A stretch of 64,000 nucleotides of DNA, taken from contig NZ_CP045393.1 of assembly GCF_009363655.1 (NCBI RefSeq), forward strand, positions 2,728,001-2,792,000, read 5' to 3'. This document shows, piece after piece, positions 34,897 through 44,284 of this stretch; within the stretch, counting starts at the first letter, position 1; the number at the start of each line of letters is the position of its first letter. The position numbers and the translations under genes were made by a program. Below the pieces are notes generated by a model. It did no database searches. It worked only from the letters and a program-made list of their open reading frames with translations, and was not told the origin of the DNA. Source of the DNA: Roseovarius sp. THAF27. Lineage in GTDB: Bacteria > Pseudomonadota > Alphaproteobacteria > Rhodobacterales > Rhodobacteraceae.

Positions 34897-36171
34897 TCAC
34901 TCCGCCGCGGTTTTCTTCGGGTCGCCCACGGCGCCGCTGTCGAGCACCGCCTGCAATTCGTCGCCGTCATAGCCCAGCACGTCGCGCAGGATCTCCACCG
35001 TGTGCTCGCCAAGAAGCGGCGAGCGGGTCACCTCCACCGGGCTGTCGCTCAGCTTGATCGGGCAGCCCACCGACGCGTATTTGCCGCGCTTGGGATGCTC
35101 CACATCAACGATCGTGCCCGTCGCCCGCAGCCCCTCGTCCTCGATCAGTTCCTTCGTGGACAGGATCGGGCCCACGGGGATGTTCAGCGGGTTGCAGATG
35201 TCCATCACCTCGAACTTCGTCTTGGTCATGGTCCACTCTTCAATGGCCCCGAAGATCTCGTTCAGCTTGTCCAGCCGCTCGGGCGGCGTGGCATAGCCCT
35301 CCTGCGTCTTCCATTCGGGGCGGCCGATCACGTCGCAGATCTGCTCCCACACCGCGGCCTGGGTGATGAAGTAGGTATAGGCGTTGGGGTCGTCCTCCCA
35401 GCCCTTGCATTTCAGGATCCGCCCCGGCTGGCCGCCGCCCGAGTCGTTGCCCGCGCGCGGCGTCGCCTCGCCGAACTCGATGCCCTCGCCGTACTGGCTG
35501 TATTCCTTCAGCGGGCCCGCCTCCAGCCGCTGCTGGTCGCGCAGCTTGACGCGGCAGAGGTTCAGCACCCCGTCCTGCATCGGCGCCAGCACCTTCTGGC
35601 CGCGGCCCGTGCGCTCGCGCTGGAAGAGCGCCGTCATGATGCCGAGGCAGAGATGCAGGCCGGTGCCCGAGTCACCGATCTGCGCGCCCGTCACCAGCGG
35701 CGGGCCGTCGCGGAACCCGGTGGTCGAGGCCGAGCCGCCGGCGCATTGCGCCACGTTCTCATAGACCTTGCAATCCTGGTACTTGCCGGGCCCGAACCCC
35801 TTGACCGAGGCCATGATGATGCGGGGGTTGATCTCCTGGATCCGCTCCCAGCTGAACCCCATCCGGTCGAGCGCGCCGGGCGCGAAGTTCTCGACCAGCA
35901 CGTCGCATTCCTCGATCAACCGGGTCAGCACCTGCTTGCCGGTCTCGTTCTTTGAATTGAGCTCGATCGAACGCTTGTTGTGGTTGAGCATGGTGAAGTA
36001 CAGGCTATCCGCGCCCGGCACATCCACCAGCTGCTGCCGCGTGGCGTCGCCCACGCCGGGCCGCTCCACCTTCAGCACATCCGCCCCGAACCACGCCAGA
36101 AGCTGCGTGCAGGTCGGACCCGACTGAACATGCGTGAAGTCCAGAATCTTGATGCCGTCCAATGCTTTCAT
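34897..36171 (-). CDS. frc: Formyl-CoA:oxalate CoA-transferase
   Basis: This 424-residue class III CoA-transferase closely matches Frc in length and motifs: [20 protein letters not shown] near the N-terminus, catalytic Asp167 in AQIGDSGTG, and the glycine loop SGGGQPG. It moves CoA from formyl-CoA to oxalate, giving oxalyl-CoA and formate. The ATG at 36171 lies 4 bases after the GntR stop. The usual partner oxalyl-CoA decarboxylase (oxc) is not in the window, although a formate dehydrogenase able to consume the formate is encoded just upstream. A different acid substrate is possible, since CaiB-family members diverge in specificity. Confidence 0.88.
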   Translation of the reverse strand: MKALDGIKILDFTHVQSGPTCTQLLAWFGADVLKVERPGVGDATRQQLVDVPGADSLYFTMLNHNKRSIELNSKNETGKQVLTRLIEECDVLVENFAPGALDRMGFSWERIQEINPRIIMASVKGFGPGKYQDCKVYENVAQCAGGSASTTGFRDGPPLVTGAQIGDSGTGLHLCLGIMTALFQRERTGRGQKVLAPMQDGVLNLCRVKLRDQQRLEAGPLKEYSQYGEGIEFGEATPRAGNDSGGGQPGRILKCKGWEDDPNAYTYFITQAAVWEQICDVIGRPEWKTQEGYATPPERLDKLNEIFGAIEEWTMTKTKFEVMDICNPLNIPVGPILSTKELIEDEGLRATGTIVDVEHPKRGKYASVGCPIKLSDSPVEVTRSPLLGEHTVEILRDVLGYDGDELQAVLDSGAVGDPKKTAAE

Positions 36172-36175
36172 CAGG

Positions 36176-36871
36176 TCATTCCCCCATGTTTTTCGTGATT
36201 CCCGCGCGGGTCCAGACCTCGCGCACGTGGTCATGCAGGCGCATCGTATGGTCGCGTACGCGAGCCCCGGCGAGGTCCGCATCGCGCGCTTCCAGCGCCT
36301 CGATGATTTCCATGTGATCCGCCACCGATTGCGGCACGCGGTCTTCCTCGGCCATGGACCGGCGGCGCACGGCGTGCATGTGCACGAAAAGGTTCTCGGC
36401 CATGCTGGACAGCAATTCGCAACCCGAAATTTCCAGTATCTTCTGGTGAAAGCGGATGTTGTCATCGGAGTATTCCGCGATATCCGCGCCGGTCTTGGAG
36501 ACCGAGTATTTCGCGGCTATCGTGCGCAGGCTCGTGATCTCGCGGTCCGTGGCACGCTCGCAGGCCAGCCGGGCGGCCATGCTTTCCAGCGCGGCCCAGG
36601 CGATGATCATCTCCAGGATATCCGACAGCGTCTTGCGCTGCACGAAGATGCCGCGACGGGGGCGGACCTCCAGAAGGCCTTCCTGTTCCAGCCGTACCAG
36701 AACCTCGCGCAGGGGGGTGCGCGAGACGCCCAGCTGGTCCGCCAGGCTGCGTTCGTCCAGCCGCAAGTCCACGCTGTCGGAATAGATGTCCATCTCGAGA
36801 ATCGCTTCCCGCATCCGGTTATAGATGTGGTCCTTGAGCGTGACCGACGTGTCGATCGGATTGAGTTTCAT
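36176..36871 (-). CDS. GntR-family regulator with FCD domain
   Basis: This 231-residue regulator has an N-terminal winged helix ([29 protein letters not shown], about 38-66) and a C-terminal all-helical FCD domain with its metal/ligand residues ([23 protein letters not shown]). FCD regulators usually sense organic acids. The ATG at 36871 is supported by the FCD/GntR family start; the longer frame to 37006 runs through the promoter. It is cotranscribed with frc, four bases apart, and a TGGTATACCA box stands 38 bases upstream of its start. Confidence 0.92.
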   Translation of the reverse strand: MKLNPIDTSVTLKDHIYNRMREAILEMDIYSDSVDLRLDERSLADQLGVSRTPLREVLVRLEQEGLLEVRPRRGIFVQRKTLSDILEMIIAWAALESMAARLACERATDREITSLRTIAAKYSVSKTGADIAEYSDDNIRFHQKILEISGCELLSSMAENLFVHMHAVRRRSMAEEDRVPQSVADHMEIIEALEARDADLAGARVRDHTMRLHDHVREVWTRAGITKNMGE

Positions 36872-36908
36872 GACGGCCCACCACGTTTGAGTCGTTAAAT
36901 CCGTAGTC

Positions 36909-36918
36909 TGGTATACCA
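36909..36918. promoter_or_regulatory. GntR/FadR-type operator TGGTATACCA
   Basis: This perfect 10-base palindrome matches the TGGT-N2-ACCA-like boxes of FadR-subfamily GntR proteins. It lies 38 bases upstream of the GntR-frc start, between that start and the fds terminator, which is the position for autorepression. Confidence 0.65.
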
Positions 36919-37011
36919 CGAACCAACGCAAATCAACGGCAAACTTCCGCGGATGCAGCAAGAATACCGCCCTGTCGCGGGGCAGACCGCCTTTCCCGAG
37001 GGTCAAAACAA

Positions 37012-37036
37012 AAGGGCCGGGAAACCCCCGGCCCTT
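37012..37036 (-). terminator. Rho-independent terminator of the formate dehydrogenase operon
   Basis: The 10-bp perfect stem AAGGGCCGGG / CCCGGCCCTT has a 5-base loop. On the minus strand it is followed by TTGTTTT, 25 bases past the alpha-subunit stop. The combination of GC stem and T-run makes this the clearest terminator in the window. Confidence 0.88.
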
Positions 37037-37060
37037 CGAAAATCATGATTTCGGTGCGGA

Positions 37061-39823
37061 TTATTCCGCCGCCACCGCCGCCTCGGCCTTCTCCACCCGC
37101 ACGGCCGAGTACTTGAACTCGGGGATCTTGCCATAGGGGTCGATGGCCGGGTTGGTGAGGATGTTCGCCGCCGCCTCGACATAGGCAAACGGCATGAAGA
37201 CCATGTCCGGCGCAATCGCCCGGTCGGCGCGGGCCATCACGTCGATCGAACCGCGCTTGGTGGTGATCCGCACCATGCCGCCCGGCTCGACGCCCAGCTT
37301 GCGCAGGGTCGAGGGATGCAGCGAGCAGTTCGCCTCGGGCTCGACCGCGTCCAACACGCTGGCCCGGCGGGTCATCGACCCGGTGTGCCAATGCTCCAGT
37401 TGCCGGCCGGTGGTCAGAACCATCGGATAGTCCGCATCCGGCAGGTCGTCGGGCGGGATCACGCTGGCCGGGGTGAACCGGGCACGGCCCTCGGGGCGCG
37501 GGAAGGCATCGCCGAACACCACGGCCTGGCCGGGGTCCTCGGGGCTGAGCGACGGGTAGGTCACCGCCTCGCGTTCCAGCCGCTCCCAGGTGATGTTGTC
37601 GAGACTACGCATGTTGATTGCCATCTCGTTGAACACTTCGCTGGGATGCGTGTAGGTCCAGTTCAGACCGCAGCGCTTGGCCAGTTCGACCTCGATCCAC
37701 CAGTCCTCTTTCGCCTCTCCGGGCGGCGGCACCGCCTGGCGCAGCATCTGCACCGTCCGGTTGGTGTTCGACACCGTGCCGGATTTTTCATAGAGGGCCG
37801 AGGCCGGCAGGATCACGTCGGCATAGTTCGCCGTTTCGGTGATGAAGATGTCCTGCACCACCAGGTGATCCAGCATCGCCAGCGCGTCGCGGGCATGTTC
37901 GACGTCCGGGTCGCTCATCGCCGGGTTCTCGCCCAACACGTACATCGCCTTGATGTGACCCTCGTGCACCGCATCCATGATCTCGGTGACCGTCAGGCCC
38001 TTCTCGCTGCTGAAATCGCCGGATTCCCAGACTTCGGTGAACGCCTTGCGTACGCCATCGTCGGTGACCGACAGGTAGTCGGGCAGGAACATCGGGATCA
38101 GGCCCGCGTCGGAAGCGCCCTGCACGTTGTTCTGGCCGCGCAGCGGGTGAAGGCCCGTGCCCGGACGCCCCACATGTCCACACATCAGCGCGAGGCTGAT
38201 CAGGCAGCGGGAATTGTCCGTGCCGTGGATGTGCTGGCTGACGCCCATGCCCCAGAAGATCATGCCGGACTGCGCCGTCGCGAACTCCCGGGCGACCTGC
38301 CGCAGCGTTTCGGCGGGGATGCCGCACAGCTCTTCCATCTTCTCGGGCGGGAACTGCGCCAGATGCGCCTTCTCGGCCTCCCAGTTCTCGGTGAAGGCCT
38401 CGATATACTGCTGGTCGTACAGCTCTTCCTCGACGATCACATGCATGATCGCGTTCAGCATGGACACGTCCGCGCCCGGCTTGAACTGCAGCATGTGGGT
38501 CGCGAAGCGCTTCATCCCCACGCCGCGCGGGTCCATCACGATCAGCTTGCCACCACGCTTGGTGAACTGCTTGAAATAGGTCGCCGCGACGGGGTGGTTC
38601 TCGATCGGGTTGGCCCCGATGATGATCGCCACGTCGGCATTCTCGATCTCGTTGAAGGTCGCGGTCACCGCGCCGGAACCGACGTTCTCGATCAACGCCG
38701 CGACCGACGAGGCATGGCAAAGCCGCGTGCAGTGGTCAACGTTGTTGTGGCCGAAACCCTGGCGGATGAATTTCTGGAACAGGTAGGCCTCTTCGTTGGT
38801 GCATTTCGCACTGCCGAAACCGGCCACCTCGCGGCCCCGGCCCTTCAGGCCGTTTGCCGCCACGTCCAGCGCCTCGTCCCAGGAGGCCTCGCGGAAAAAG
38901 TCGCGCCAGTTGCCCGGATCGACGTTCAGCCCCTTGGCCGGCGCATCGTCGCGCCGGATCAGGGGCTTGGTCAGACGGTGTGAGTGGTGGATATAGTCAT
39001 AGCCGAACCGGCCCTTGACGCACAAGCGCCCTTCATTCGCAGGGCCATTGATGCCCTCGACATATTTCACCTTGTCGTCCTTGACCTTCAGGCTGATCTG
39101 GCAGCCCACACCGCAGAAAGCGCAGACGCTCTCGACCTCGCGGTCATAGTCGGCGCTGTCGCCCACCTGGGCGTCATCCACCACGGTGGACGGCATCAGC
39201 GCGCCCGTGGGGCAGGCCTGTACGCATTCGCCGCAGGCCACGCAGGTGCTTTCCCCCATGGGATCGTCGAAATCGAACACCGGATAGCTGTCATGCCCGC
39301 GACCGGCCATGCCGATCACGTCATTGACCTGCACTTCGCGGCAGGCGCGGACGCACAGGTTGCACTGGATGCACGCATCCATATTGACGCTCATCGCAAC
39401 GTGGCTGTCATCCAACAGCGGCACACGGTCCTGTTCCAGCTTGGGAAAGCGGCTTTCCGACACGCCGGCCAGCTTGGCCATATCCCAAAGGTGGCTCGAC
39501 TTGTCATGCGCCTTTTCCGGCTCGGGCTGGTCGGCGACCAGCATCTCCATCACCATCTTGCGCGCGGTCTCGGCTCGGTTGGAGTCGGTCGTGACCTTCA
39601 TGCCCTCGCTGGGCTCGCGAATGCAGGAGGCGACGAGGTTCCGCTCGCCCTCGACCTCAACCATGCAGGCGCGGCAATTGCCGTCGGGGCGGTACCCCGG
39701 CGCGGGCTTGTGGCACAGATGCGGAATCTTCAGACCCCGGCCATTGGCCACCTCCCAGATGGTCATGCCCTTCTCGGCTTCGACTTCCTTGCCATCGAGT
39801 GTGAACTTGATCGTGTCGGTCAT
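37061..39823 (-). CDS. NAD-dependent formate dehydrogenase, molybdenum/tungsten alpha subunit
   Basis: This 920-residue catalytic subunit of a cytoplasmic FDH is of the FdsA/Fdh1A type. An N-terminal [2Fe-2S] domain has Cys37, 50, 53 and 67. Two [4Fe-4S] ferredoxin motifs follow (CIQCNLCVRAC and CVACGECVQAC, 151-204), then the catalytic [4Fe-4S] motif CAFCGVGC (234-241). The molybdopterin domains contain Cys369 in RLCHASS as the probable metal ligand. This position is Cys rather than selenocysteine. It oxidises formate to CO2 and passes electrons to the fused diaphorase subunit encoded just upstream, reducing NAD+. The start lies 3 bases after that gene's stop. An FdhD-type maturation gene is not seen here. 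Confidence 0.93.
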   Translation of the reverse strand: MTDTIKFTLDGKEVEAEKGMTIWEVANGRGLKIPHLCHKPAPGYRPDGNCRACMVEVEGERNLVASCIREPSEGMKVTTDSNRAETARKMVMEMLVADQPEPEKAHDKSSHLWDMAKLAGVSESRFPKLEQDRVPLLDDSHVAMSVNMDACIQCNLCVRACREVQVNDVIGMAGRGHDSYPVFDFDDPMGESTCVACGECVQACPTGALMPSTVVDDAQVGDSADYDREVESVCAFCGVGCQISLKVKDDKVKYVEGINGPANEGRLCVKGRFGYDYIHHSHRLTKPLIRRDDAPAKGLNVDPGNWRDFFREASWDEALDVAANGLKGRGREVAGFGSAKCTNEEAYLFQKFIRQGFGHNNVDHCTRLCHASSVAALIENVGSGAVTATFNEIENADVAIIIGANPIENHPVAATYFKQFTKRGGKLIVMDPRGVGMKRFATHMLQFKPGADVSMLNAIMHVIVEEELYDQQYIEAFTENWEAEKAHLAQFPPEKMEELCGIPAETLRQVAREFATAQSGMIFWGMGVSQHIHGTDNSRCLISLALMCGHVGRPGTGLHPLRGQNNVQGASDAGLIPMFLPDYLSVTDDGVRKAFTEVWESGDFSSEKGLTVTEIMDAVHEGHIKAMYVLGENPAMSDPDVEHARDALAMLDHLVVQDIFITETANYADVILPASALYEKSGTVSNTNRTVQMLRQAVPPPGEAKEDWWIEVELAKRCGLNWTYTHPSEVFNEMAINMRSLDNITWERLEREAVTYPSLSPEDPGQAVVFGDAFPRPEGRARFTPASVIPPDDLPDADYPMVLTTGRQLEHWHTGSMTRRASVLDAVEPEANCSLHPSTLRKLGVEPGGMVRITTKRGSIDVMARADRAIAPDMVFMPFAYVEAAANILTNPAIDPYGKIPEFKYSAVRVEKAEAAVAAE

Positions 39824-39826
39824 GTC

Positions 39827-41512
39827 TTACACCTCGTCCGGGAAATGTTTCATGGTCAGGCGAATGGGGTTGGGCGCAGCCTGCCCCAGGCCGCAGATCG
39901 ACGCGTCGACCATGGTCTGGCTCAGCTCCTCCAGCAGCGACTGATCCCATTTGTCCGCCTGCATCAGCTTCACGGCCTTTTCACAGCCGACGCGGCATGG
40001 CGTGCATTGGCCACAGCTTTCGTCCTCGAAGAACTTCAGCATGTTGATCGCCGCCTCCTTGGCGCTGTCCTTGTCGGACAGGACGACCACGGCAGCCGAG
40101 CCGATAAACGACCCATGCGGCTGCAACGTGTCGAAATCCAGCGGCACGTCATCCATGTGCGCGGGCAAGAGGCCCGAGGACGGACCGCCCGGCTGATAGG
40201 CTTTCAAGGTGTGACCGTCCAGCATCCCGCCGGCGGCCTCGATGATGTCGAGGATGGTGGACCCTGCCGGCAGCAGGTGCACGCCCGGGTTCTTGACCCG
40301 GCCCGACACCGAGTAGGAGCGCAGGCCCTTGCGGTCGTTCTTTTCCACGCTCGACAGGATTTCGCCGCCCTCGCGCAGAACGCGGGTCACCCAGTAGAGC
40401 GTCTCGACGTTATTCACCAGCGTCGGCTTGTTGTAGACGCCGACCTGCGCCACGAAGGGCGGGCGATGGCGCGGCAGGCCGCGCTTGCCTTCGATCGATT
40501 CGATCATCGCGCTTTCTTCGCCGCAGATATAGGCCCCGGCGCCGCGGCGCAGTTCGATATAGCCTTGCTCGACGATACCCGCCTCTACCAGCGCCTTGAT
40601 CTCCTTGGCGAGGATCTTCAGCACTGCGGGGTATTCGTCGCGCATGTAGATAAAGCAGGTCTTCGCCTCGACCGCCCAGGCGGCGATCAGCATGCCCTCG
40701 AGGAAGAGGTGCGGCGTGCGCTCCAGGTAATAGCGGTCCTTGAACGTGCCCGGCTCGCCCTCGTCGCCGTTGACGGCAAGGTAACGCGGCCCGGCCTCTG
40801 CCCGCACGAAGCCCCATTTCTTGCCAGAGGGGAAACCTGCACCGCCAAGCCCGCGCAGGCCGGACTCCAGCAACGTCTGCTGAATGGTCTCGAAATCGCC
40901 ACCCTTGCGGATCTCCGCCAGTTTCTCGTAACCGCCCTTGGCCCGGTAGGCCGCGAAATCTTCATAGTCGGGCACATGCGTGTGGGTGTCGCCCGCGGCA
41001 ATCGCCGTTTCGACCTTCTCCACCGTCGCGTGGTCGATGTGATTGTGGCCCAGTTCCAGCACCGGCGCGGTATCGCAGCGCCCCATGCAGGGCGCGCGCA
41101 GCACGCGGACCTCGCTGGGGTCCATGCCGTCCTCAAGCGCGGCCTTAAGCTGTTGCGCCCCGGCCAATTCGCAGGACAGCGAATCGCAGACTCGAATGGT
41201 CAGCGCGGGCGGGGGAACCTCGCCCTCCTTGACCACGTCGAAATGCGCGTAAAACGTTGCAACTTCATAGACTTCGGCCTGCGCGATGCGCATTTCCTCG
41301 GCCAGCGCGCGCAGATGCGCAGCTGACAGGTGGCCGAACTTGTCCTGGATCAGGTGCAGATATTCGATCAGCAGGTCACGCCGCCGGGGCGCATCGCCCA
41401 GAAGGTCGCGAACCTCTTCCCACGCCTGATCCTCAAGCTGCCGGCCCTTGGGCGTGTGCCGCCCCTTGCCTTTGCCCGATTTCCAGACGCCGCTGCGATC
41501 ATCAAGTGCCAT
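39827..41512 (-). CDS. Formate dehydrogenase fused gamma-beta subunit (NuoE-NuoF-like)
   Basis: This 561-residue fusion has a NuoE-like thioredoxin-fold part (about 20-150, [2Fe-2S] cysteines in CDSLSC and CMGRC) joined to a NuoF-like part. The NuoF part carries the FMN/NADH motif GLGGAGFPSGKKW, the RRGAGAYICGEESA loop and the [4Fe-4S] motif CGQCTPCRVGC. It hands electrons from the alpha subunit to NAD+. The fusion matches Methylobacterium-type FDH1 rather than the split FdsG/FdsB of Rhodobacter. It is the first gene of the two-gene operon; the promoter must lie in the 85 bases before it. Confidence 0.92.
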   Translation of the reverse strand: MALDDRSGVWKSGKGKGRHTPKGRQLEDQAWEEVRDLLGDAPRRRDLLIEYLHLIQDKFGHLSAAHLRALAEEMRIAQAEVYEVATFYAHFDVVKEGEVPPPALTIRVCDSLSCELAGAQQLKAALEDGMDPSEVRVLRAPCMGRCDTAPVLELGHNHIDHATVEKVETAIAAGDTHTHVPDYEDFAAYRAKGGYEKLAEIRKGGDFETIQQTLLESGLRGLGGAGFPSGKKWGFVRAEAGPRYLAVNGDEGEPGTFKDRYYLERTPHLFLEGMLIAAWAVEAKTCFIYMRDEYPAVLKILAKEIKALVEAGIVEQGYIELRRGAGAYICGEESAMIESIEGKRGLPRHRPPFVAQVGVYNKPTLVNNVETLYWVTRVLREGGEILSSVEKNDRKGLRSYSVSGRVKNPGVHLLPAGSTILDIIEAAGGMLDGHTLKAYQPGGPSSGLLPAHMDDVPLDFDTLQPHGSFIGSAAVVVLSDKDSAKEAAINMLKFFEDESCGQCTPCRVGCEKAVKLMQADKWDQSLLEELSQTMVDASICGLGQAAPNPIRLTMKHFPDEV

Positions 41513-41597
41513 GTGGACCCTCCCGTTGCTGGGGGCACACTAAGGCATACCATTCTCAATCAAAAATCGTATGATTCAAACCCACGATAAGCGGGCC

Positions 41598-42488
41598 TTA
41601 TCGCAGAACTTCTTTCAGCGCCTGCACCGTGCGCAATGCAGGGCCACGATCCGCCGTCACGAGGCTGAGGGATTTGTGCACTTCGGGCTCCACCAGCGGC
41701 AGGATGCGCACCGACCTTGGCGCGCCGGTATTCTCGACCAGCACCTTCGGCACCACCGTTGCCGCCGCGCCCTGAATCGCCATCACCACACCCGCCGTCA
41801 GGCCCGACAATTCCGCCACGACGCGCGGCCGCGTGCCCACATCCTGGAACACGGTGTCGATGATATGCCGGTTCTGCATTCCCGGCTCCAGCAAGCAAAG
41901 CGGCAGCGCCCCCGCCTCTTTCCAGGTGATCTCGGTCTTGTCGTCATCCACCATCTGCGCCGGCACCAGCAGCACGTATTCCTCGTCGTCGATCGGCATC
42001 ACTCTCAGAAAACTGTGAATGGCACTCTCGGAGTTGGCGCTGTCGGTATAGGTGATCCCCGCATCGTAGGTGCCGGCCTCCAACCCGTGCAGGATGGCCA
42101 ACGAGTTCATCGTCTTGACCCGCACGGTGATCCCCGGATTGGCCTCGCGCAGACGGATCACCGTCTTGGCCGCAAGCGCCGTCGCAGTCGGGATTACCGC
42201 CAGCGACAGGACACCTGTCACGTCCCCCGGCTCGGCGCTGAACTCGGTCTCCAGCCGCTTCACATCCTCGAGGATCTGAAGCGCGTGGCGCACGATGCTC
42301 TCGCCGTCGGGCGTCAACCCCTGAAAGCGGTTGCCCCGGTGAACGATCTTTGTCTCCAGATGCTCTTCCAGCTTGGCGATCCGCATGGAAAACGCAGGCT
42401 GCGACACGCCGCATTCCTCGGCGGCGCGGGCAAAATGTTTCTGCCGCGCCAGCGCGGTCAGAAATTGCAGGTCTTTGAGGTCAAGCAC
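41598..42488 (-). CDS. LysR-family regulator, probably of formate dehydrogenase
   Basis: This 296-residue LysR protein has an N-terminal HTH (FLTALARQKHFARAAEECGV, QPAFSMRIAKLEE) and an effector domain from about residue 90. It is encoded directly upstream of and co-oriented with the FDH operon, 85 bases away, matching the regulator placement seen beside fds operons. On its other side it is 84 bases from idi, so it stands at the border with the photosynthesis cluster. Confidence 0.9.
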   Translation of the reverse strand: MLDLKDLQFLTALARQKHFARAAEECGVSQPAFSMRIAKLEEHLETKIVHRGNRFQGLTPDGESIVRHALQILEDVKRLETEFSAEPGDVTGVLSLAVIPTATALAAKTVIRLREANPGITVRVKTMNSLAILHGLEAGTYDAGITYTDSANSESAIHSFLRVMPIDDEEYVLLVPAQMVDDDKTEITWKEAGALPLCLLEPGMQNRHIIDTVFQDVGTRPRVVAELSGLTAGVVMAIQGAAATVVPKVLVENTGAPRSVRILPLVEPEVHKSLSLVTADRGPALRTVQALKEVLR

Positions 42489-42572
42489 GCGCGCTCCATC
42501 TTCGCCAGCCAGTCGTGCCGCGTTAAATCAAGCCCCGCGCCGGATGTCTATTCAAACCGGCACGTTGCCGGA

Positions 42573-43106
42573 TCACACCGGGCTGTCCACCTGACCGAAT
42601 ATCTGCGCCGCGTGTTTCGCCAGGTAAATGCGCAGCCAGGGCGTATGGATGTCCGGCATGCTTTGCGCCCACTCGGCCAGTTCGTCCAGATCGACCCAGG
42701 CCGTGTCGATCACTTCATCCGGGTTCGGATGCACGCCGATACGCTCCCGCACCGTCGCCACGAAGACATCGACCAGTTCATGCTCGACAAGGCCGCCGCC
42801 GACATCGGCGCGGTATTCGATCTGGTCGCGGTAGTCCAGCGCCAGGCCCTCGATGCCCAATTCCTCGTTCAGCCGCCGTACCGCGCAGGCCTCGGGGTCT
42901 TCGCCCCAGTTCGGATGGGTGCAGCAGGTATTCGCCCACAGCCCCGGCGTGTGGTACTTGCTGAAAGCGCGCCGCTGGATCAGCACGTCGTTGCCGCAAA
43001 GAACGAAGACGGACACGGCCTTGTGCCGCAGTCCACGCTCGTGCGCCTCCAGCTTTTCGACGGCCACCAGGTCGCCACCGATCCATGTCGGGATCATGAC
43101 GCTCAT
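42573..43106 (-). CDS. idi: Isopentenyl-diphosphate delta-isomerase, type I
   Basis: This 177-residue Nudix-fold isomerase has the catalytic Cys in NTCCTHPN, the Nudix-like RRLNEELGI and the active-site Glu in GLVEHELVDVF. It converts IPP to DMAPP, supplying the geranylgeranyl and phytyl chain and carotenoids. The ATG overlaps the bchP stop (ATGA). It is the outermost gene of the photosynthesis cluster on this side. Confidence 0.95.
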   Translation of the reverse strand: MSVMIPTWIGGDLVAVEKLEAHERGLRHKAVSVFVLCGNDVLIQRRAFSKYHTPGLWANTCCTHPNWGEDPEACAVRRLNEELGIEGLALDYRDQIEYRADVGGGLVEHELVDVFVATVRERIGVHPNPDEVIDTAWVDLDELAEWAQSMPDIHTPWLRIYLAKHAAQIFGQVDSPV

Positions 43107-44281
43107 GTATAGCCCGCCGGCACCAGGCGCGTCAGGTGCGCCAGGTTCTTCAACCCGATCTTGAGGTGGGCCATGGGGCGGGCCTTGACGAGTTTCTTGT
43201 TCATGTACGCCTCGAAGGTCAAACGCTGCACGTCGATATCATGGCACAGCGACACGAACCGTTCGCGCCGCTCGTCCGACTTGTAATAGGCATTCTGCAT
43301 CGACGCCAGCACCCGGAACACCGTCTTGTGCTCTTTCATGAACAGCTGCCGCGCCAGCCGCAGGTCCTTGACCCGTCCCGAGGCCAGGGTCGCCGCCGTA
43401 GCCGTGGCCGCCACGCGCCCGCCGGCCATGGCATAGTATATCCCCTCGCCCGAACTTGGCGCAACCACGCCCGCCGCATCCCCGGCCAGCACGACATCCC
43501 TGCCATTGTCCCAGCGGTCCAGTGGCTTCAACGGGATGGGCGCGCCTTCCTTGCGGATCGTCTCGCAATCCGCCAGCCCGCTGGCGGTGCGCAGATCGGC
43601 GGTGGCCTGTTTCACGTCCACCTCCTTGACCAACGACCCCATGCCGACGCTGGCCGACTTGCCATGCGGAAAGACCCAGCCGTAGAAATCGGGGCTTATC
43701 CGGCCGTCATAGATCACGTCGCAGCGGGCTGGGTCGTACGCGCCCACCTTGCCCGGGGCCGCGATGATCTCGTGATAGGCCATGACGTAGGGAATACGGT
43801 CCCCGCCCTCGACCTCGTCGCGCGCCACTTTCGACCGAGCGCCATCCGCGCCAATCACCAGTTTGCAGGGCAGGTCACGCTCGGCTCCGCTGACCTTGTC
43901 GCGATAGATGACCTTGACCTGACCATTCTCGCGTACGATCCGCTTGTAGGTTCCCGTGGCCCGAACCGCGCCGGCCTCTTCGGCCCGAGCGCGGAGGAAC
44001 TCATCGAAATCCTCGCGGTCCACCATGCCGACAAAGCCGTTCTCGATGGGGATATCCACCTTGCGTCCGGTCGGAGAGATCATCCGCGCGGTGGTGATCT
44101 TGGCCACCAGCAGATCCTCCGGAATGTCGAAATCCGCGATCAGACGCGGCGGGATCGCGCCGCCACAGGGCTTGATGCGCCCCGCCCTGTCCAGGAGCGC
44201 CACCTTGTGCCCGGACCGCGCCAGATCCTCGGCCGCCGTGGCCCCGCTCGGGCCGCCTCCGACTACCACAACGTCAAACAT
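43103..44281 (-). CDS. bchP: Geranylgeranyl diphosphate/bacteriochlorophyll reductase BchP
   Basis: This 392-residue flavoprotein has the FAD motif VVVGGGPSGATAAEDLARSG at the N-terminus and the conserved GDAAGVVAPSSGEGIYYAM near residue 270. It reduces three double bonds of the geranylgeranyl tail to phytyl on bacteriochlorophyll a. It is flanked by the PucC-like gene (3 bases away) and idi (4-base overlap). Confidence 0.96.
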   Translation of the reverse strand: MFDVVVVGGGPSGATAAEDLARSGHKVALLDRAGRIKPCGGAIPPRLIADFDIPEDLLVAKITTARMISPTGRKVDIPIENGFVGMVDREDFDEFLRARAEEAGAVRATGTYKRIVRENGQVKVIYRDKVSGAERDLPCKLVIGADGARSKVARDEVEGGDRIPYVMAYHEIIAAPGKVGAYDPARCDVIYDGRISPDFYGWVFPHGKSASVGMGSLVKEVDVKQATADLRTASGLADCETIRKEGAPIPLKPLDRWDNGRDVVLAGDAAGVVAPSSGEGIYYAMAGGRVAATATAATLASGRVKDLRLARQLFMKEHKTVFRVLASMQNAYYKSDERRERFVSLCHDIDVQRLTFEAYMNKKLVKARPMAHLKIGLKNLAHLTRLVPAGYT

Positions 44282-44284
44282 CGC

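Noticed and set aside
37061..39823. Possible selenocysteine formate dehydrogenase
   Set aside because: The metal-ligand position (residue 369) is an ordinary Cys codon in RLCHASS and there is no in-frame UGA.
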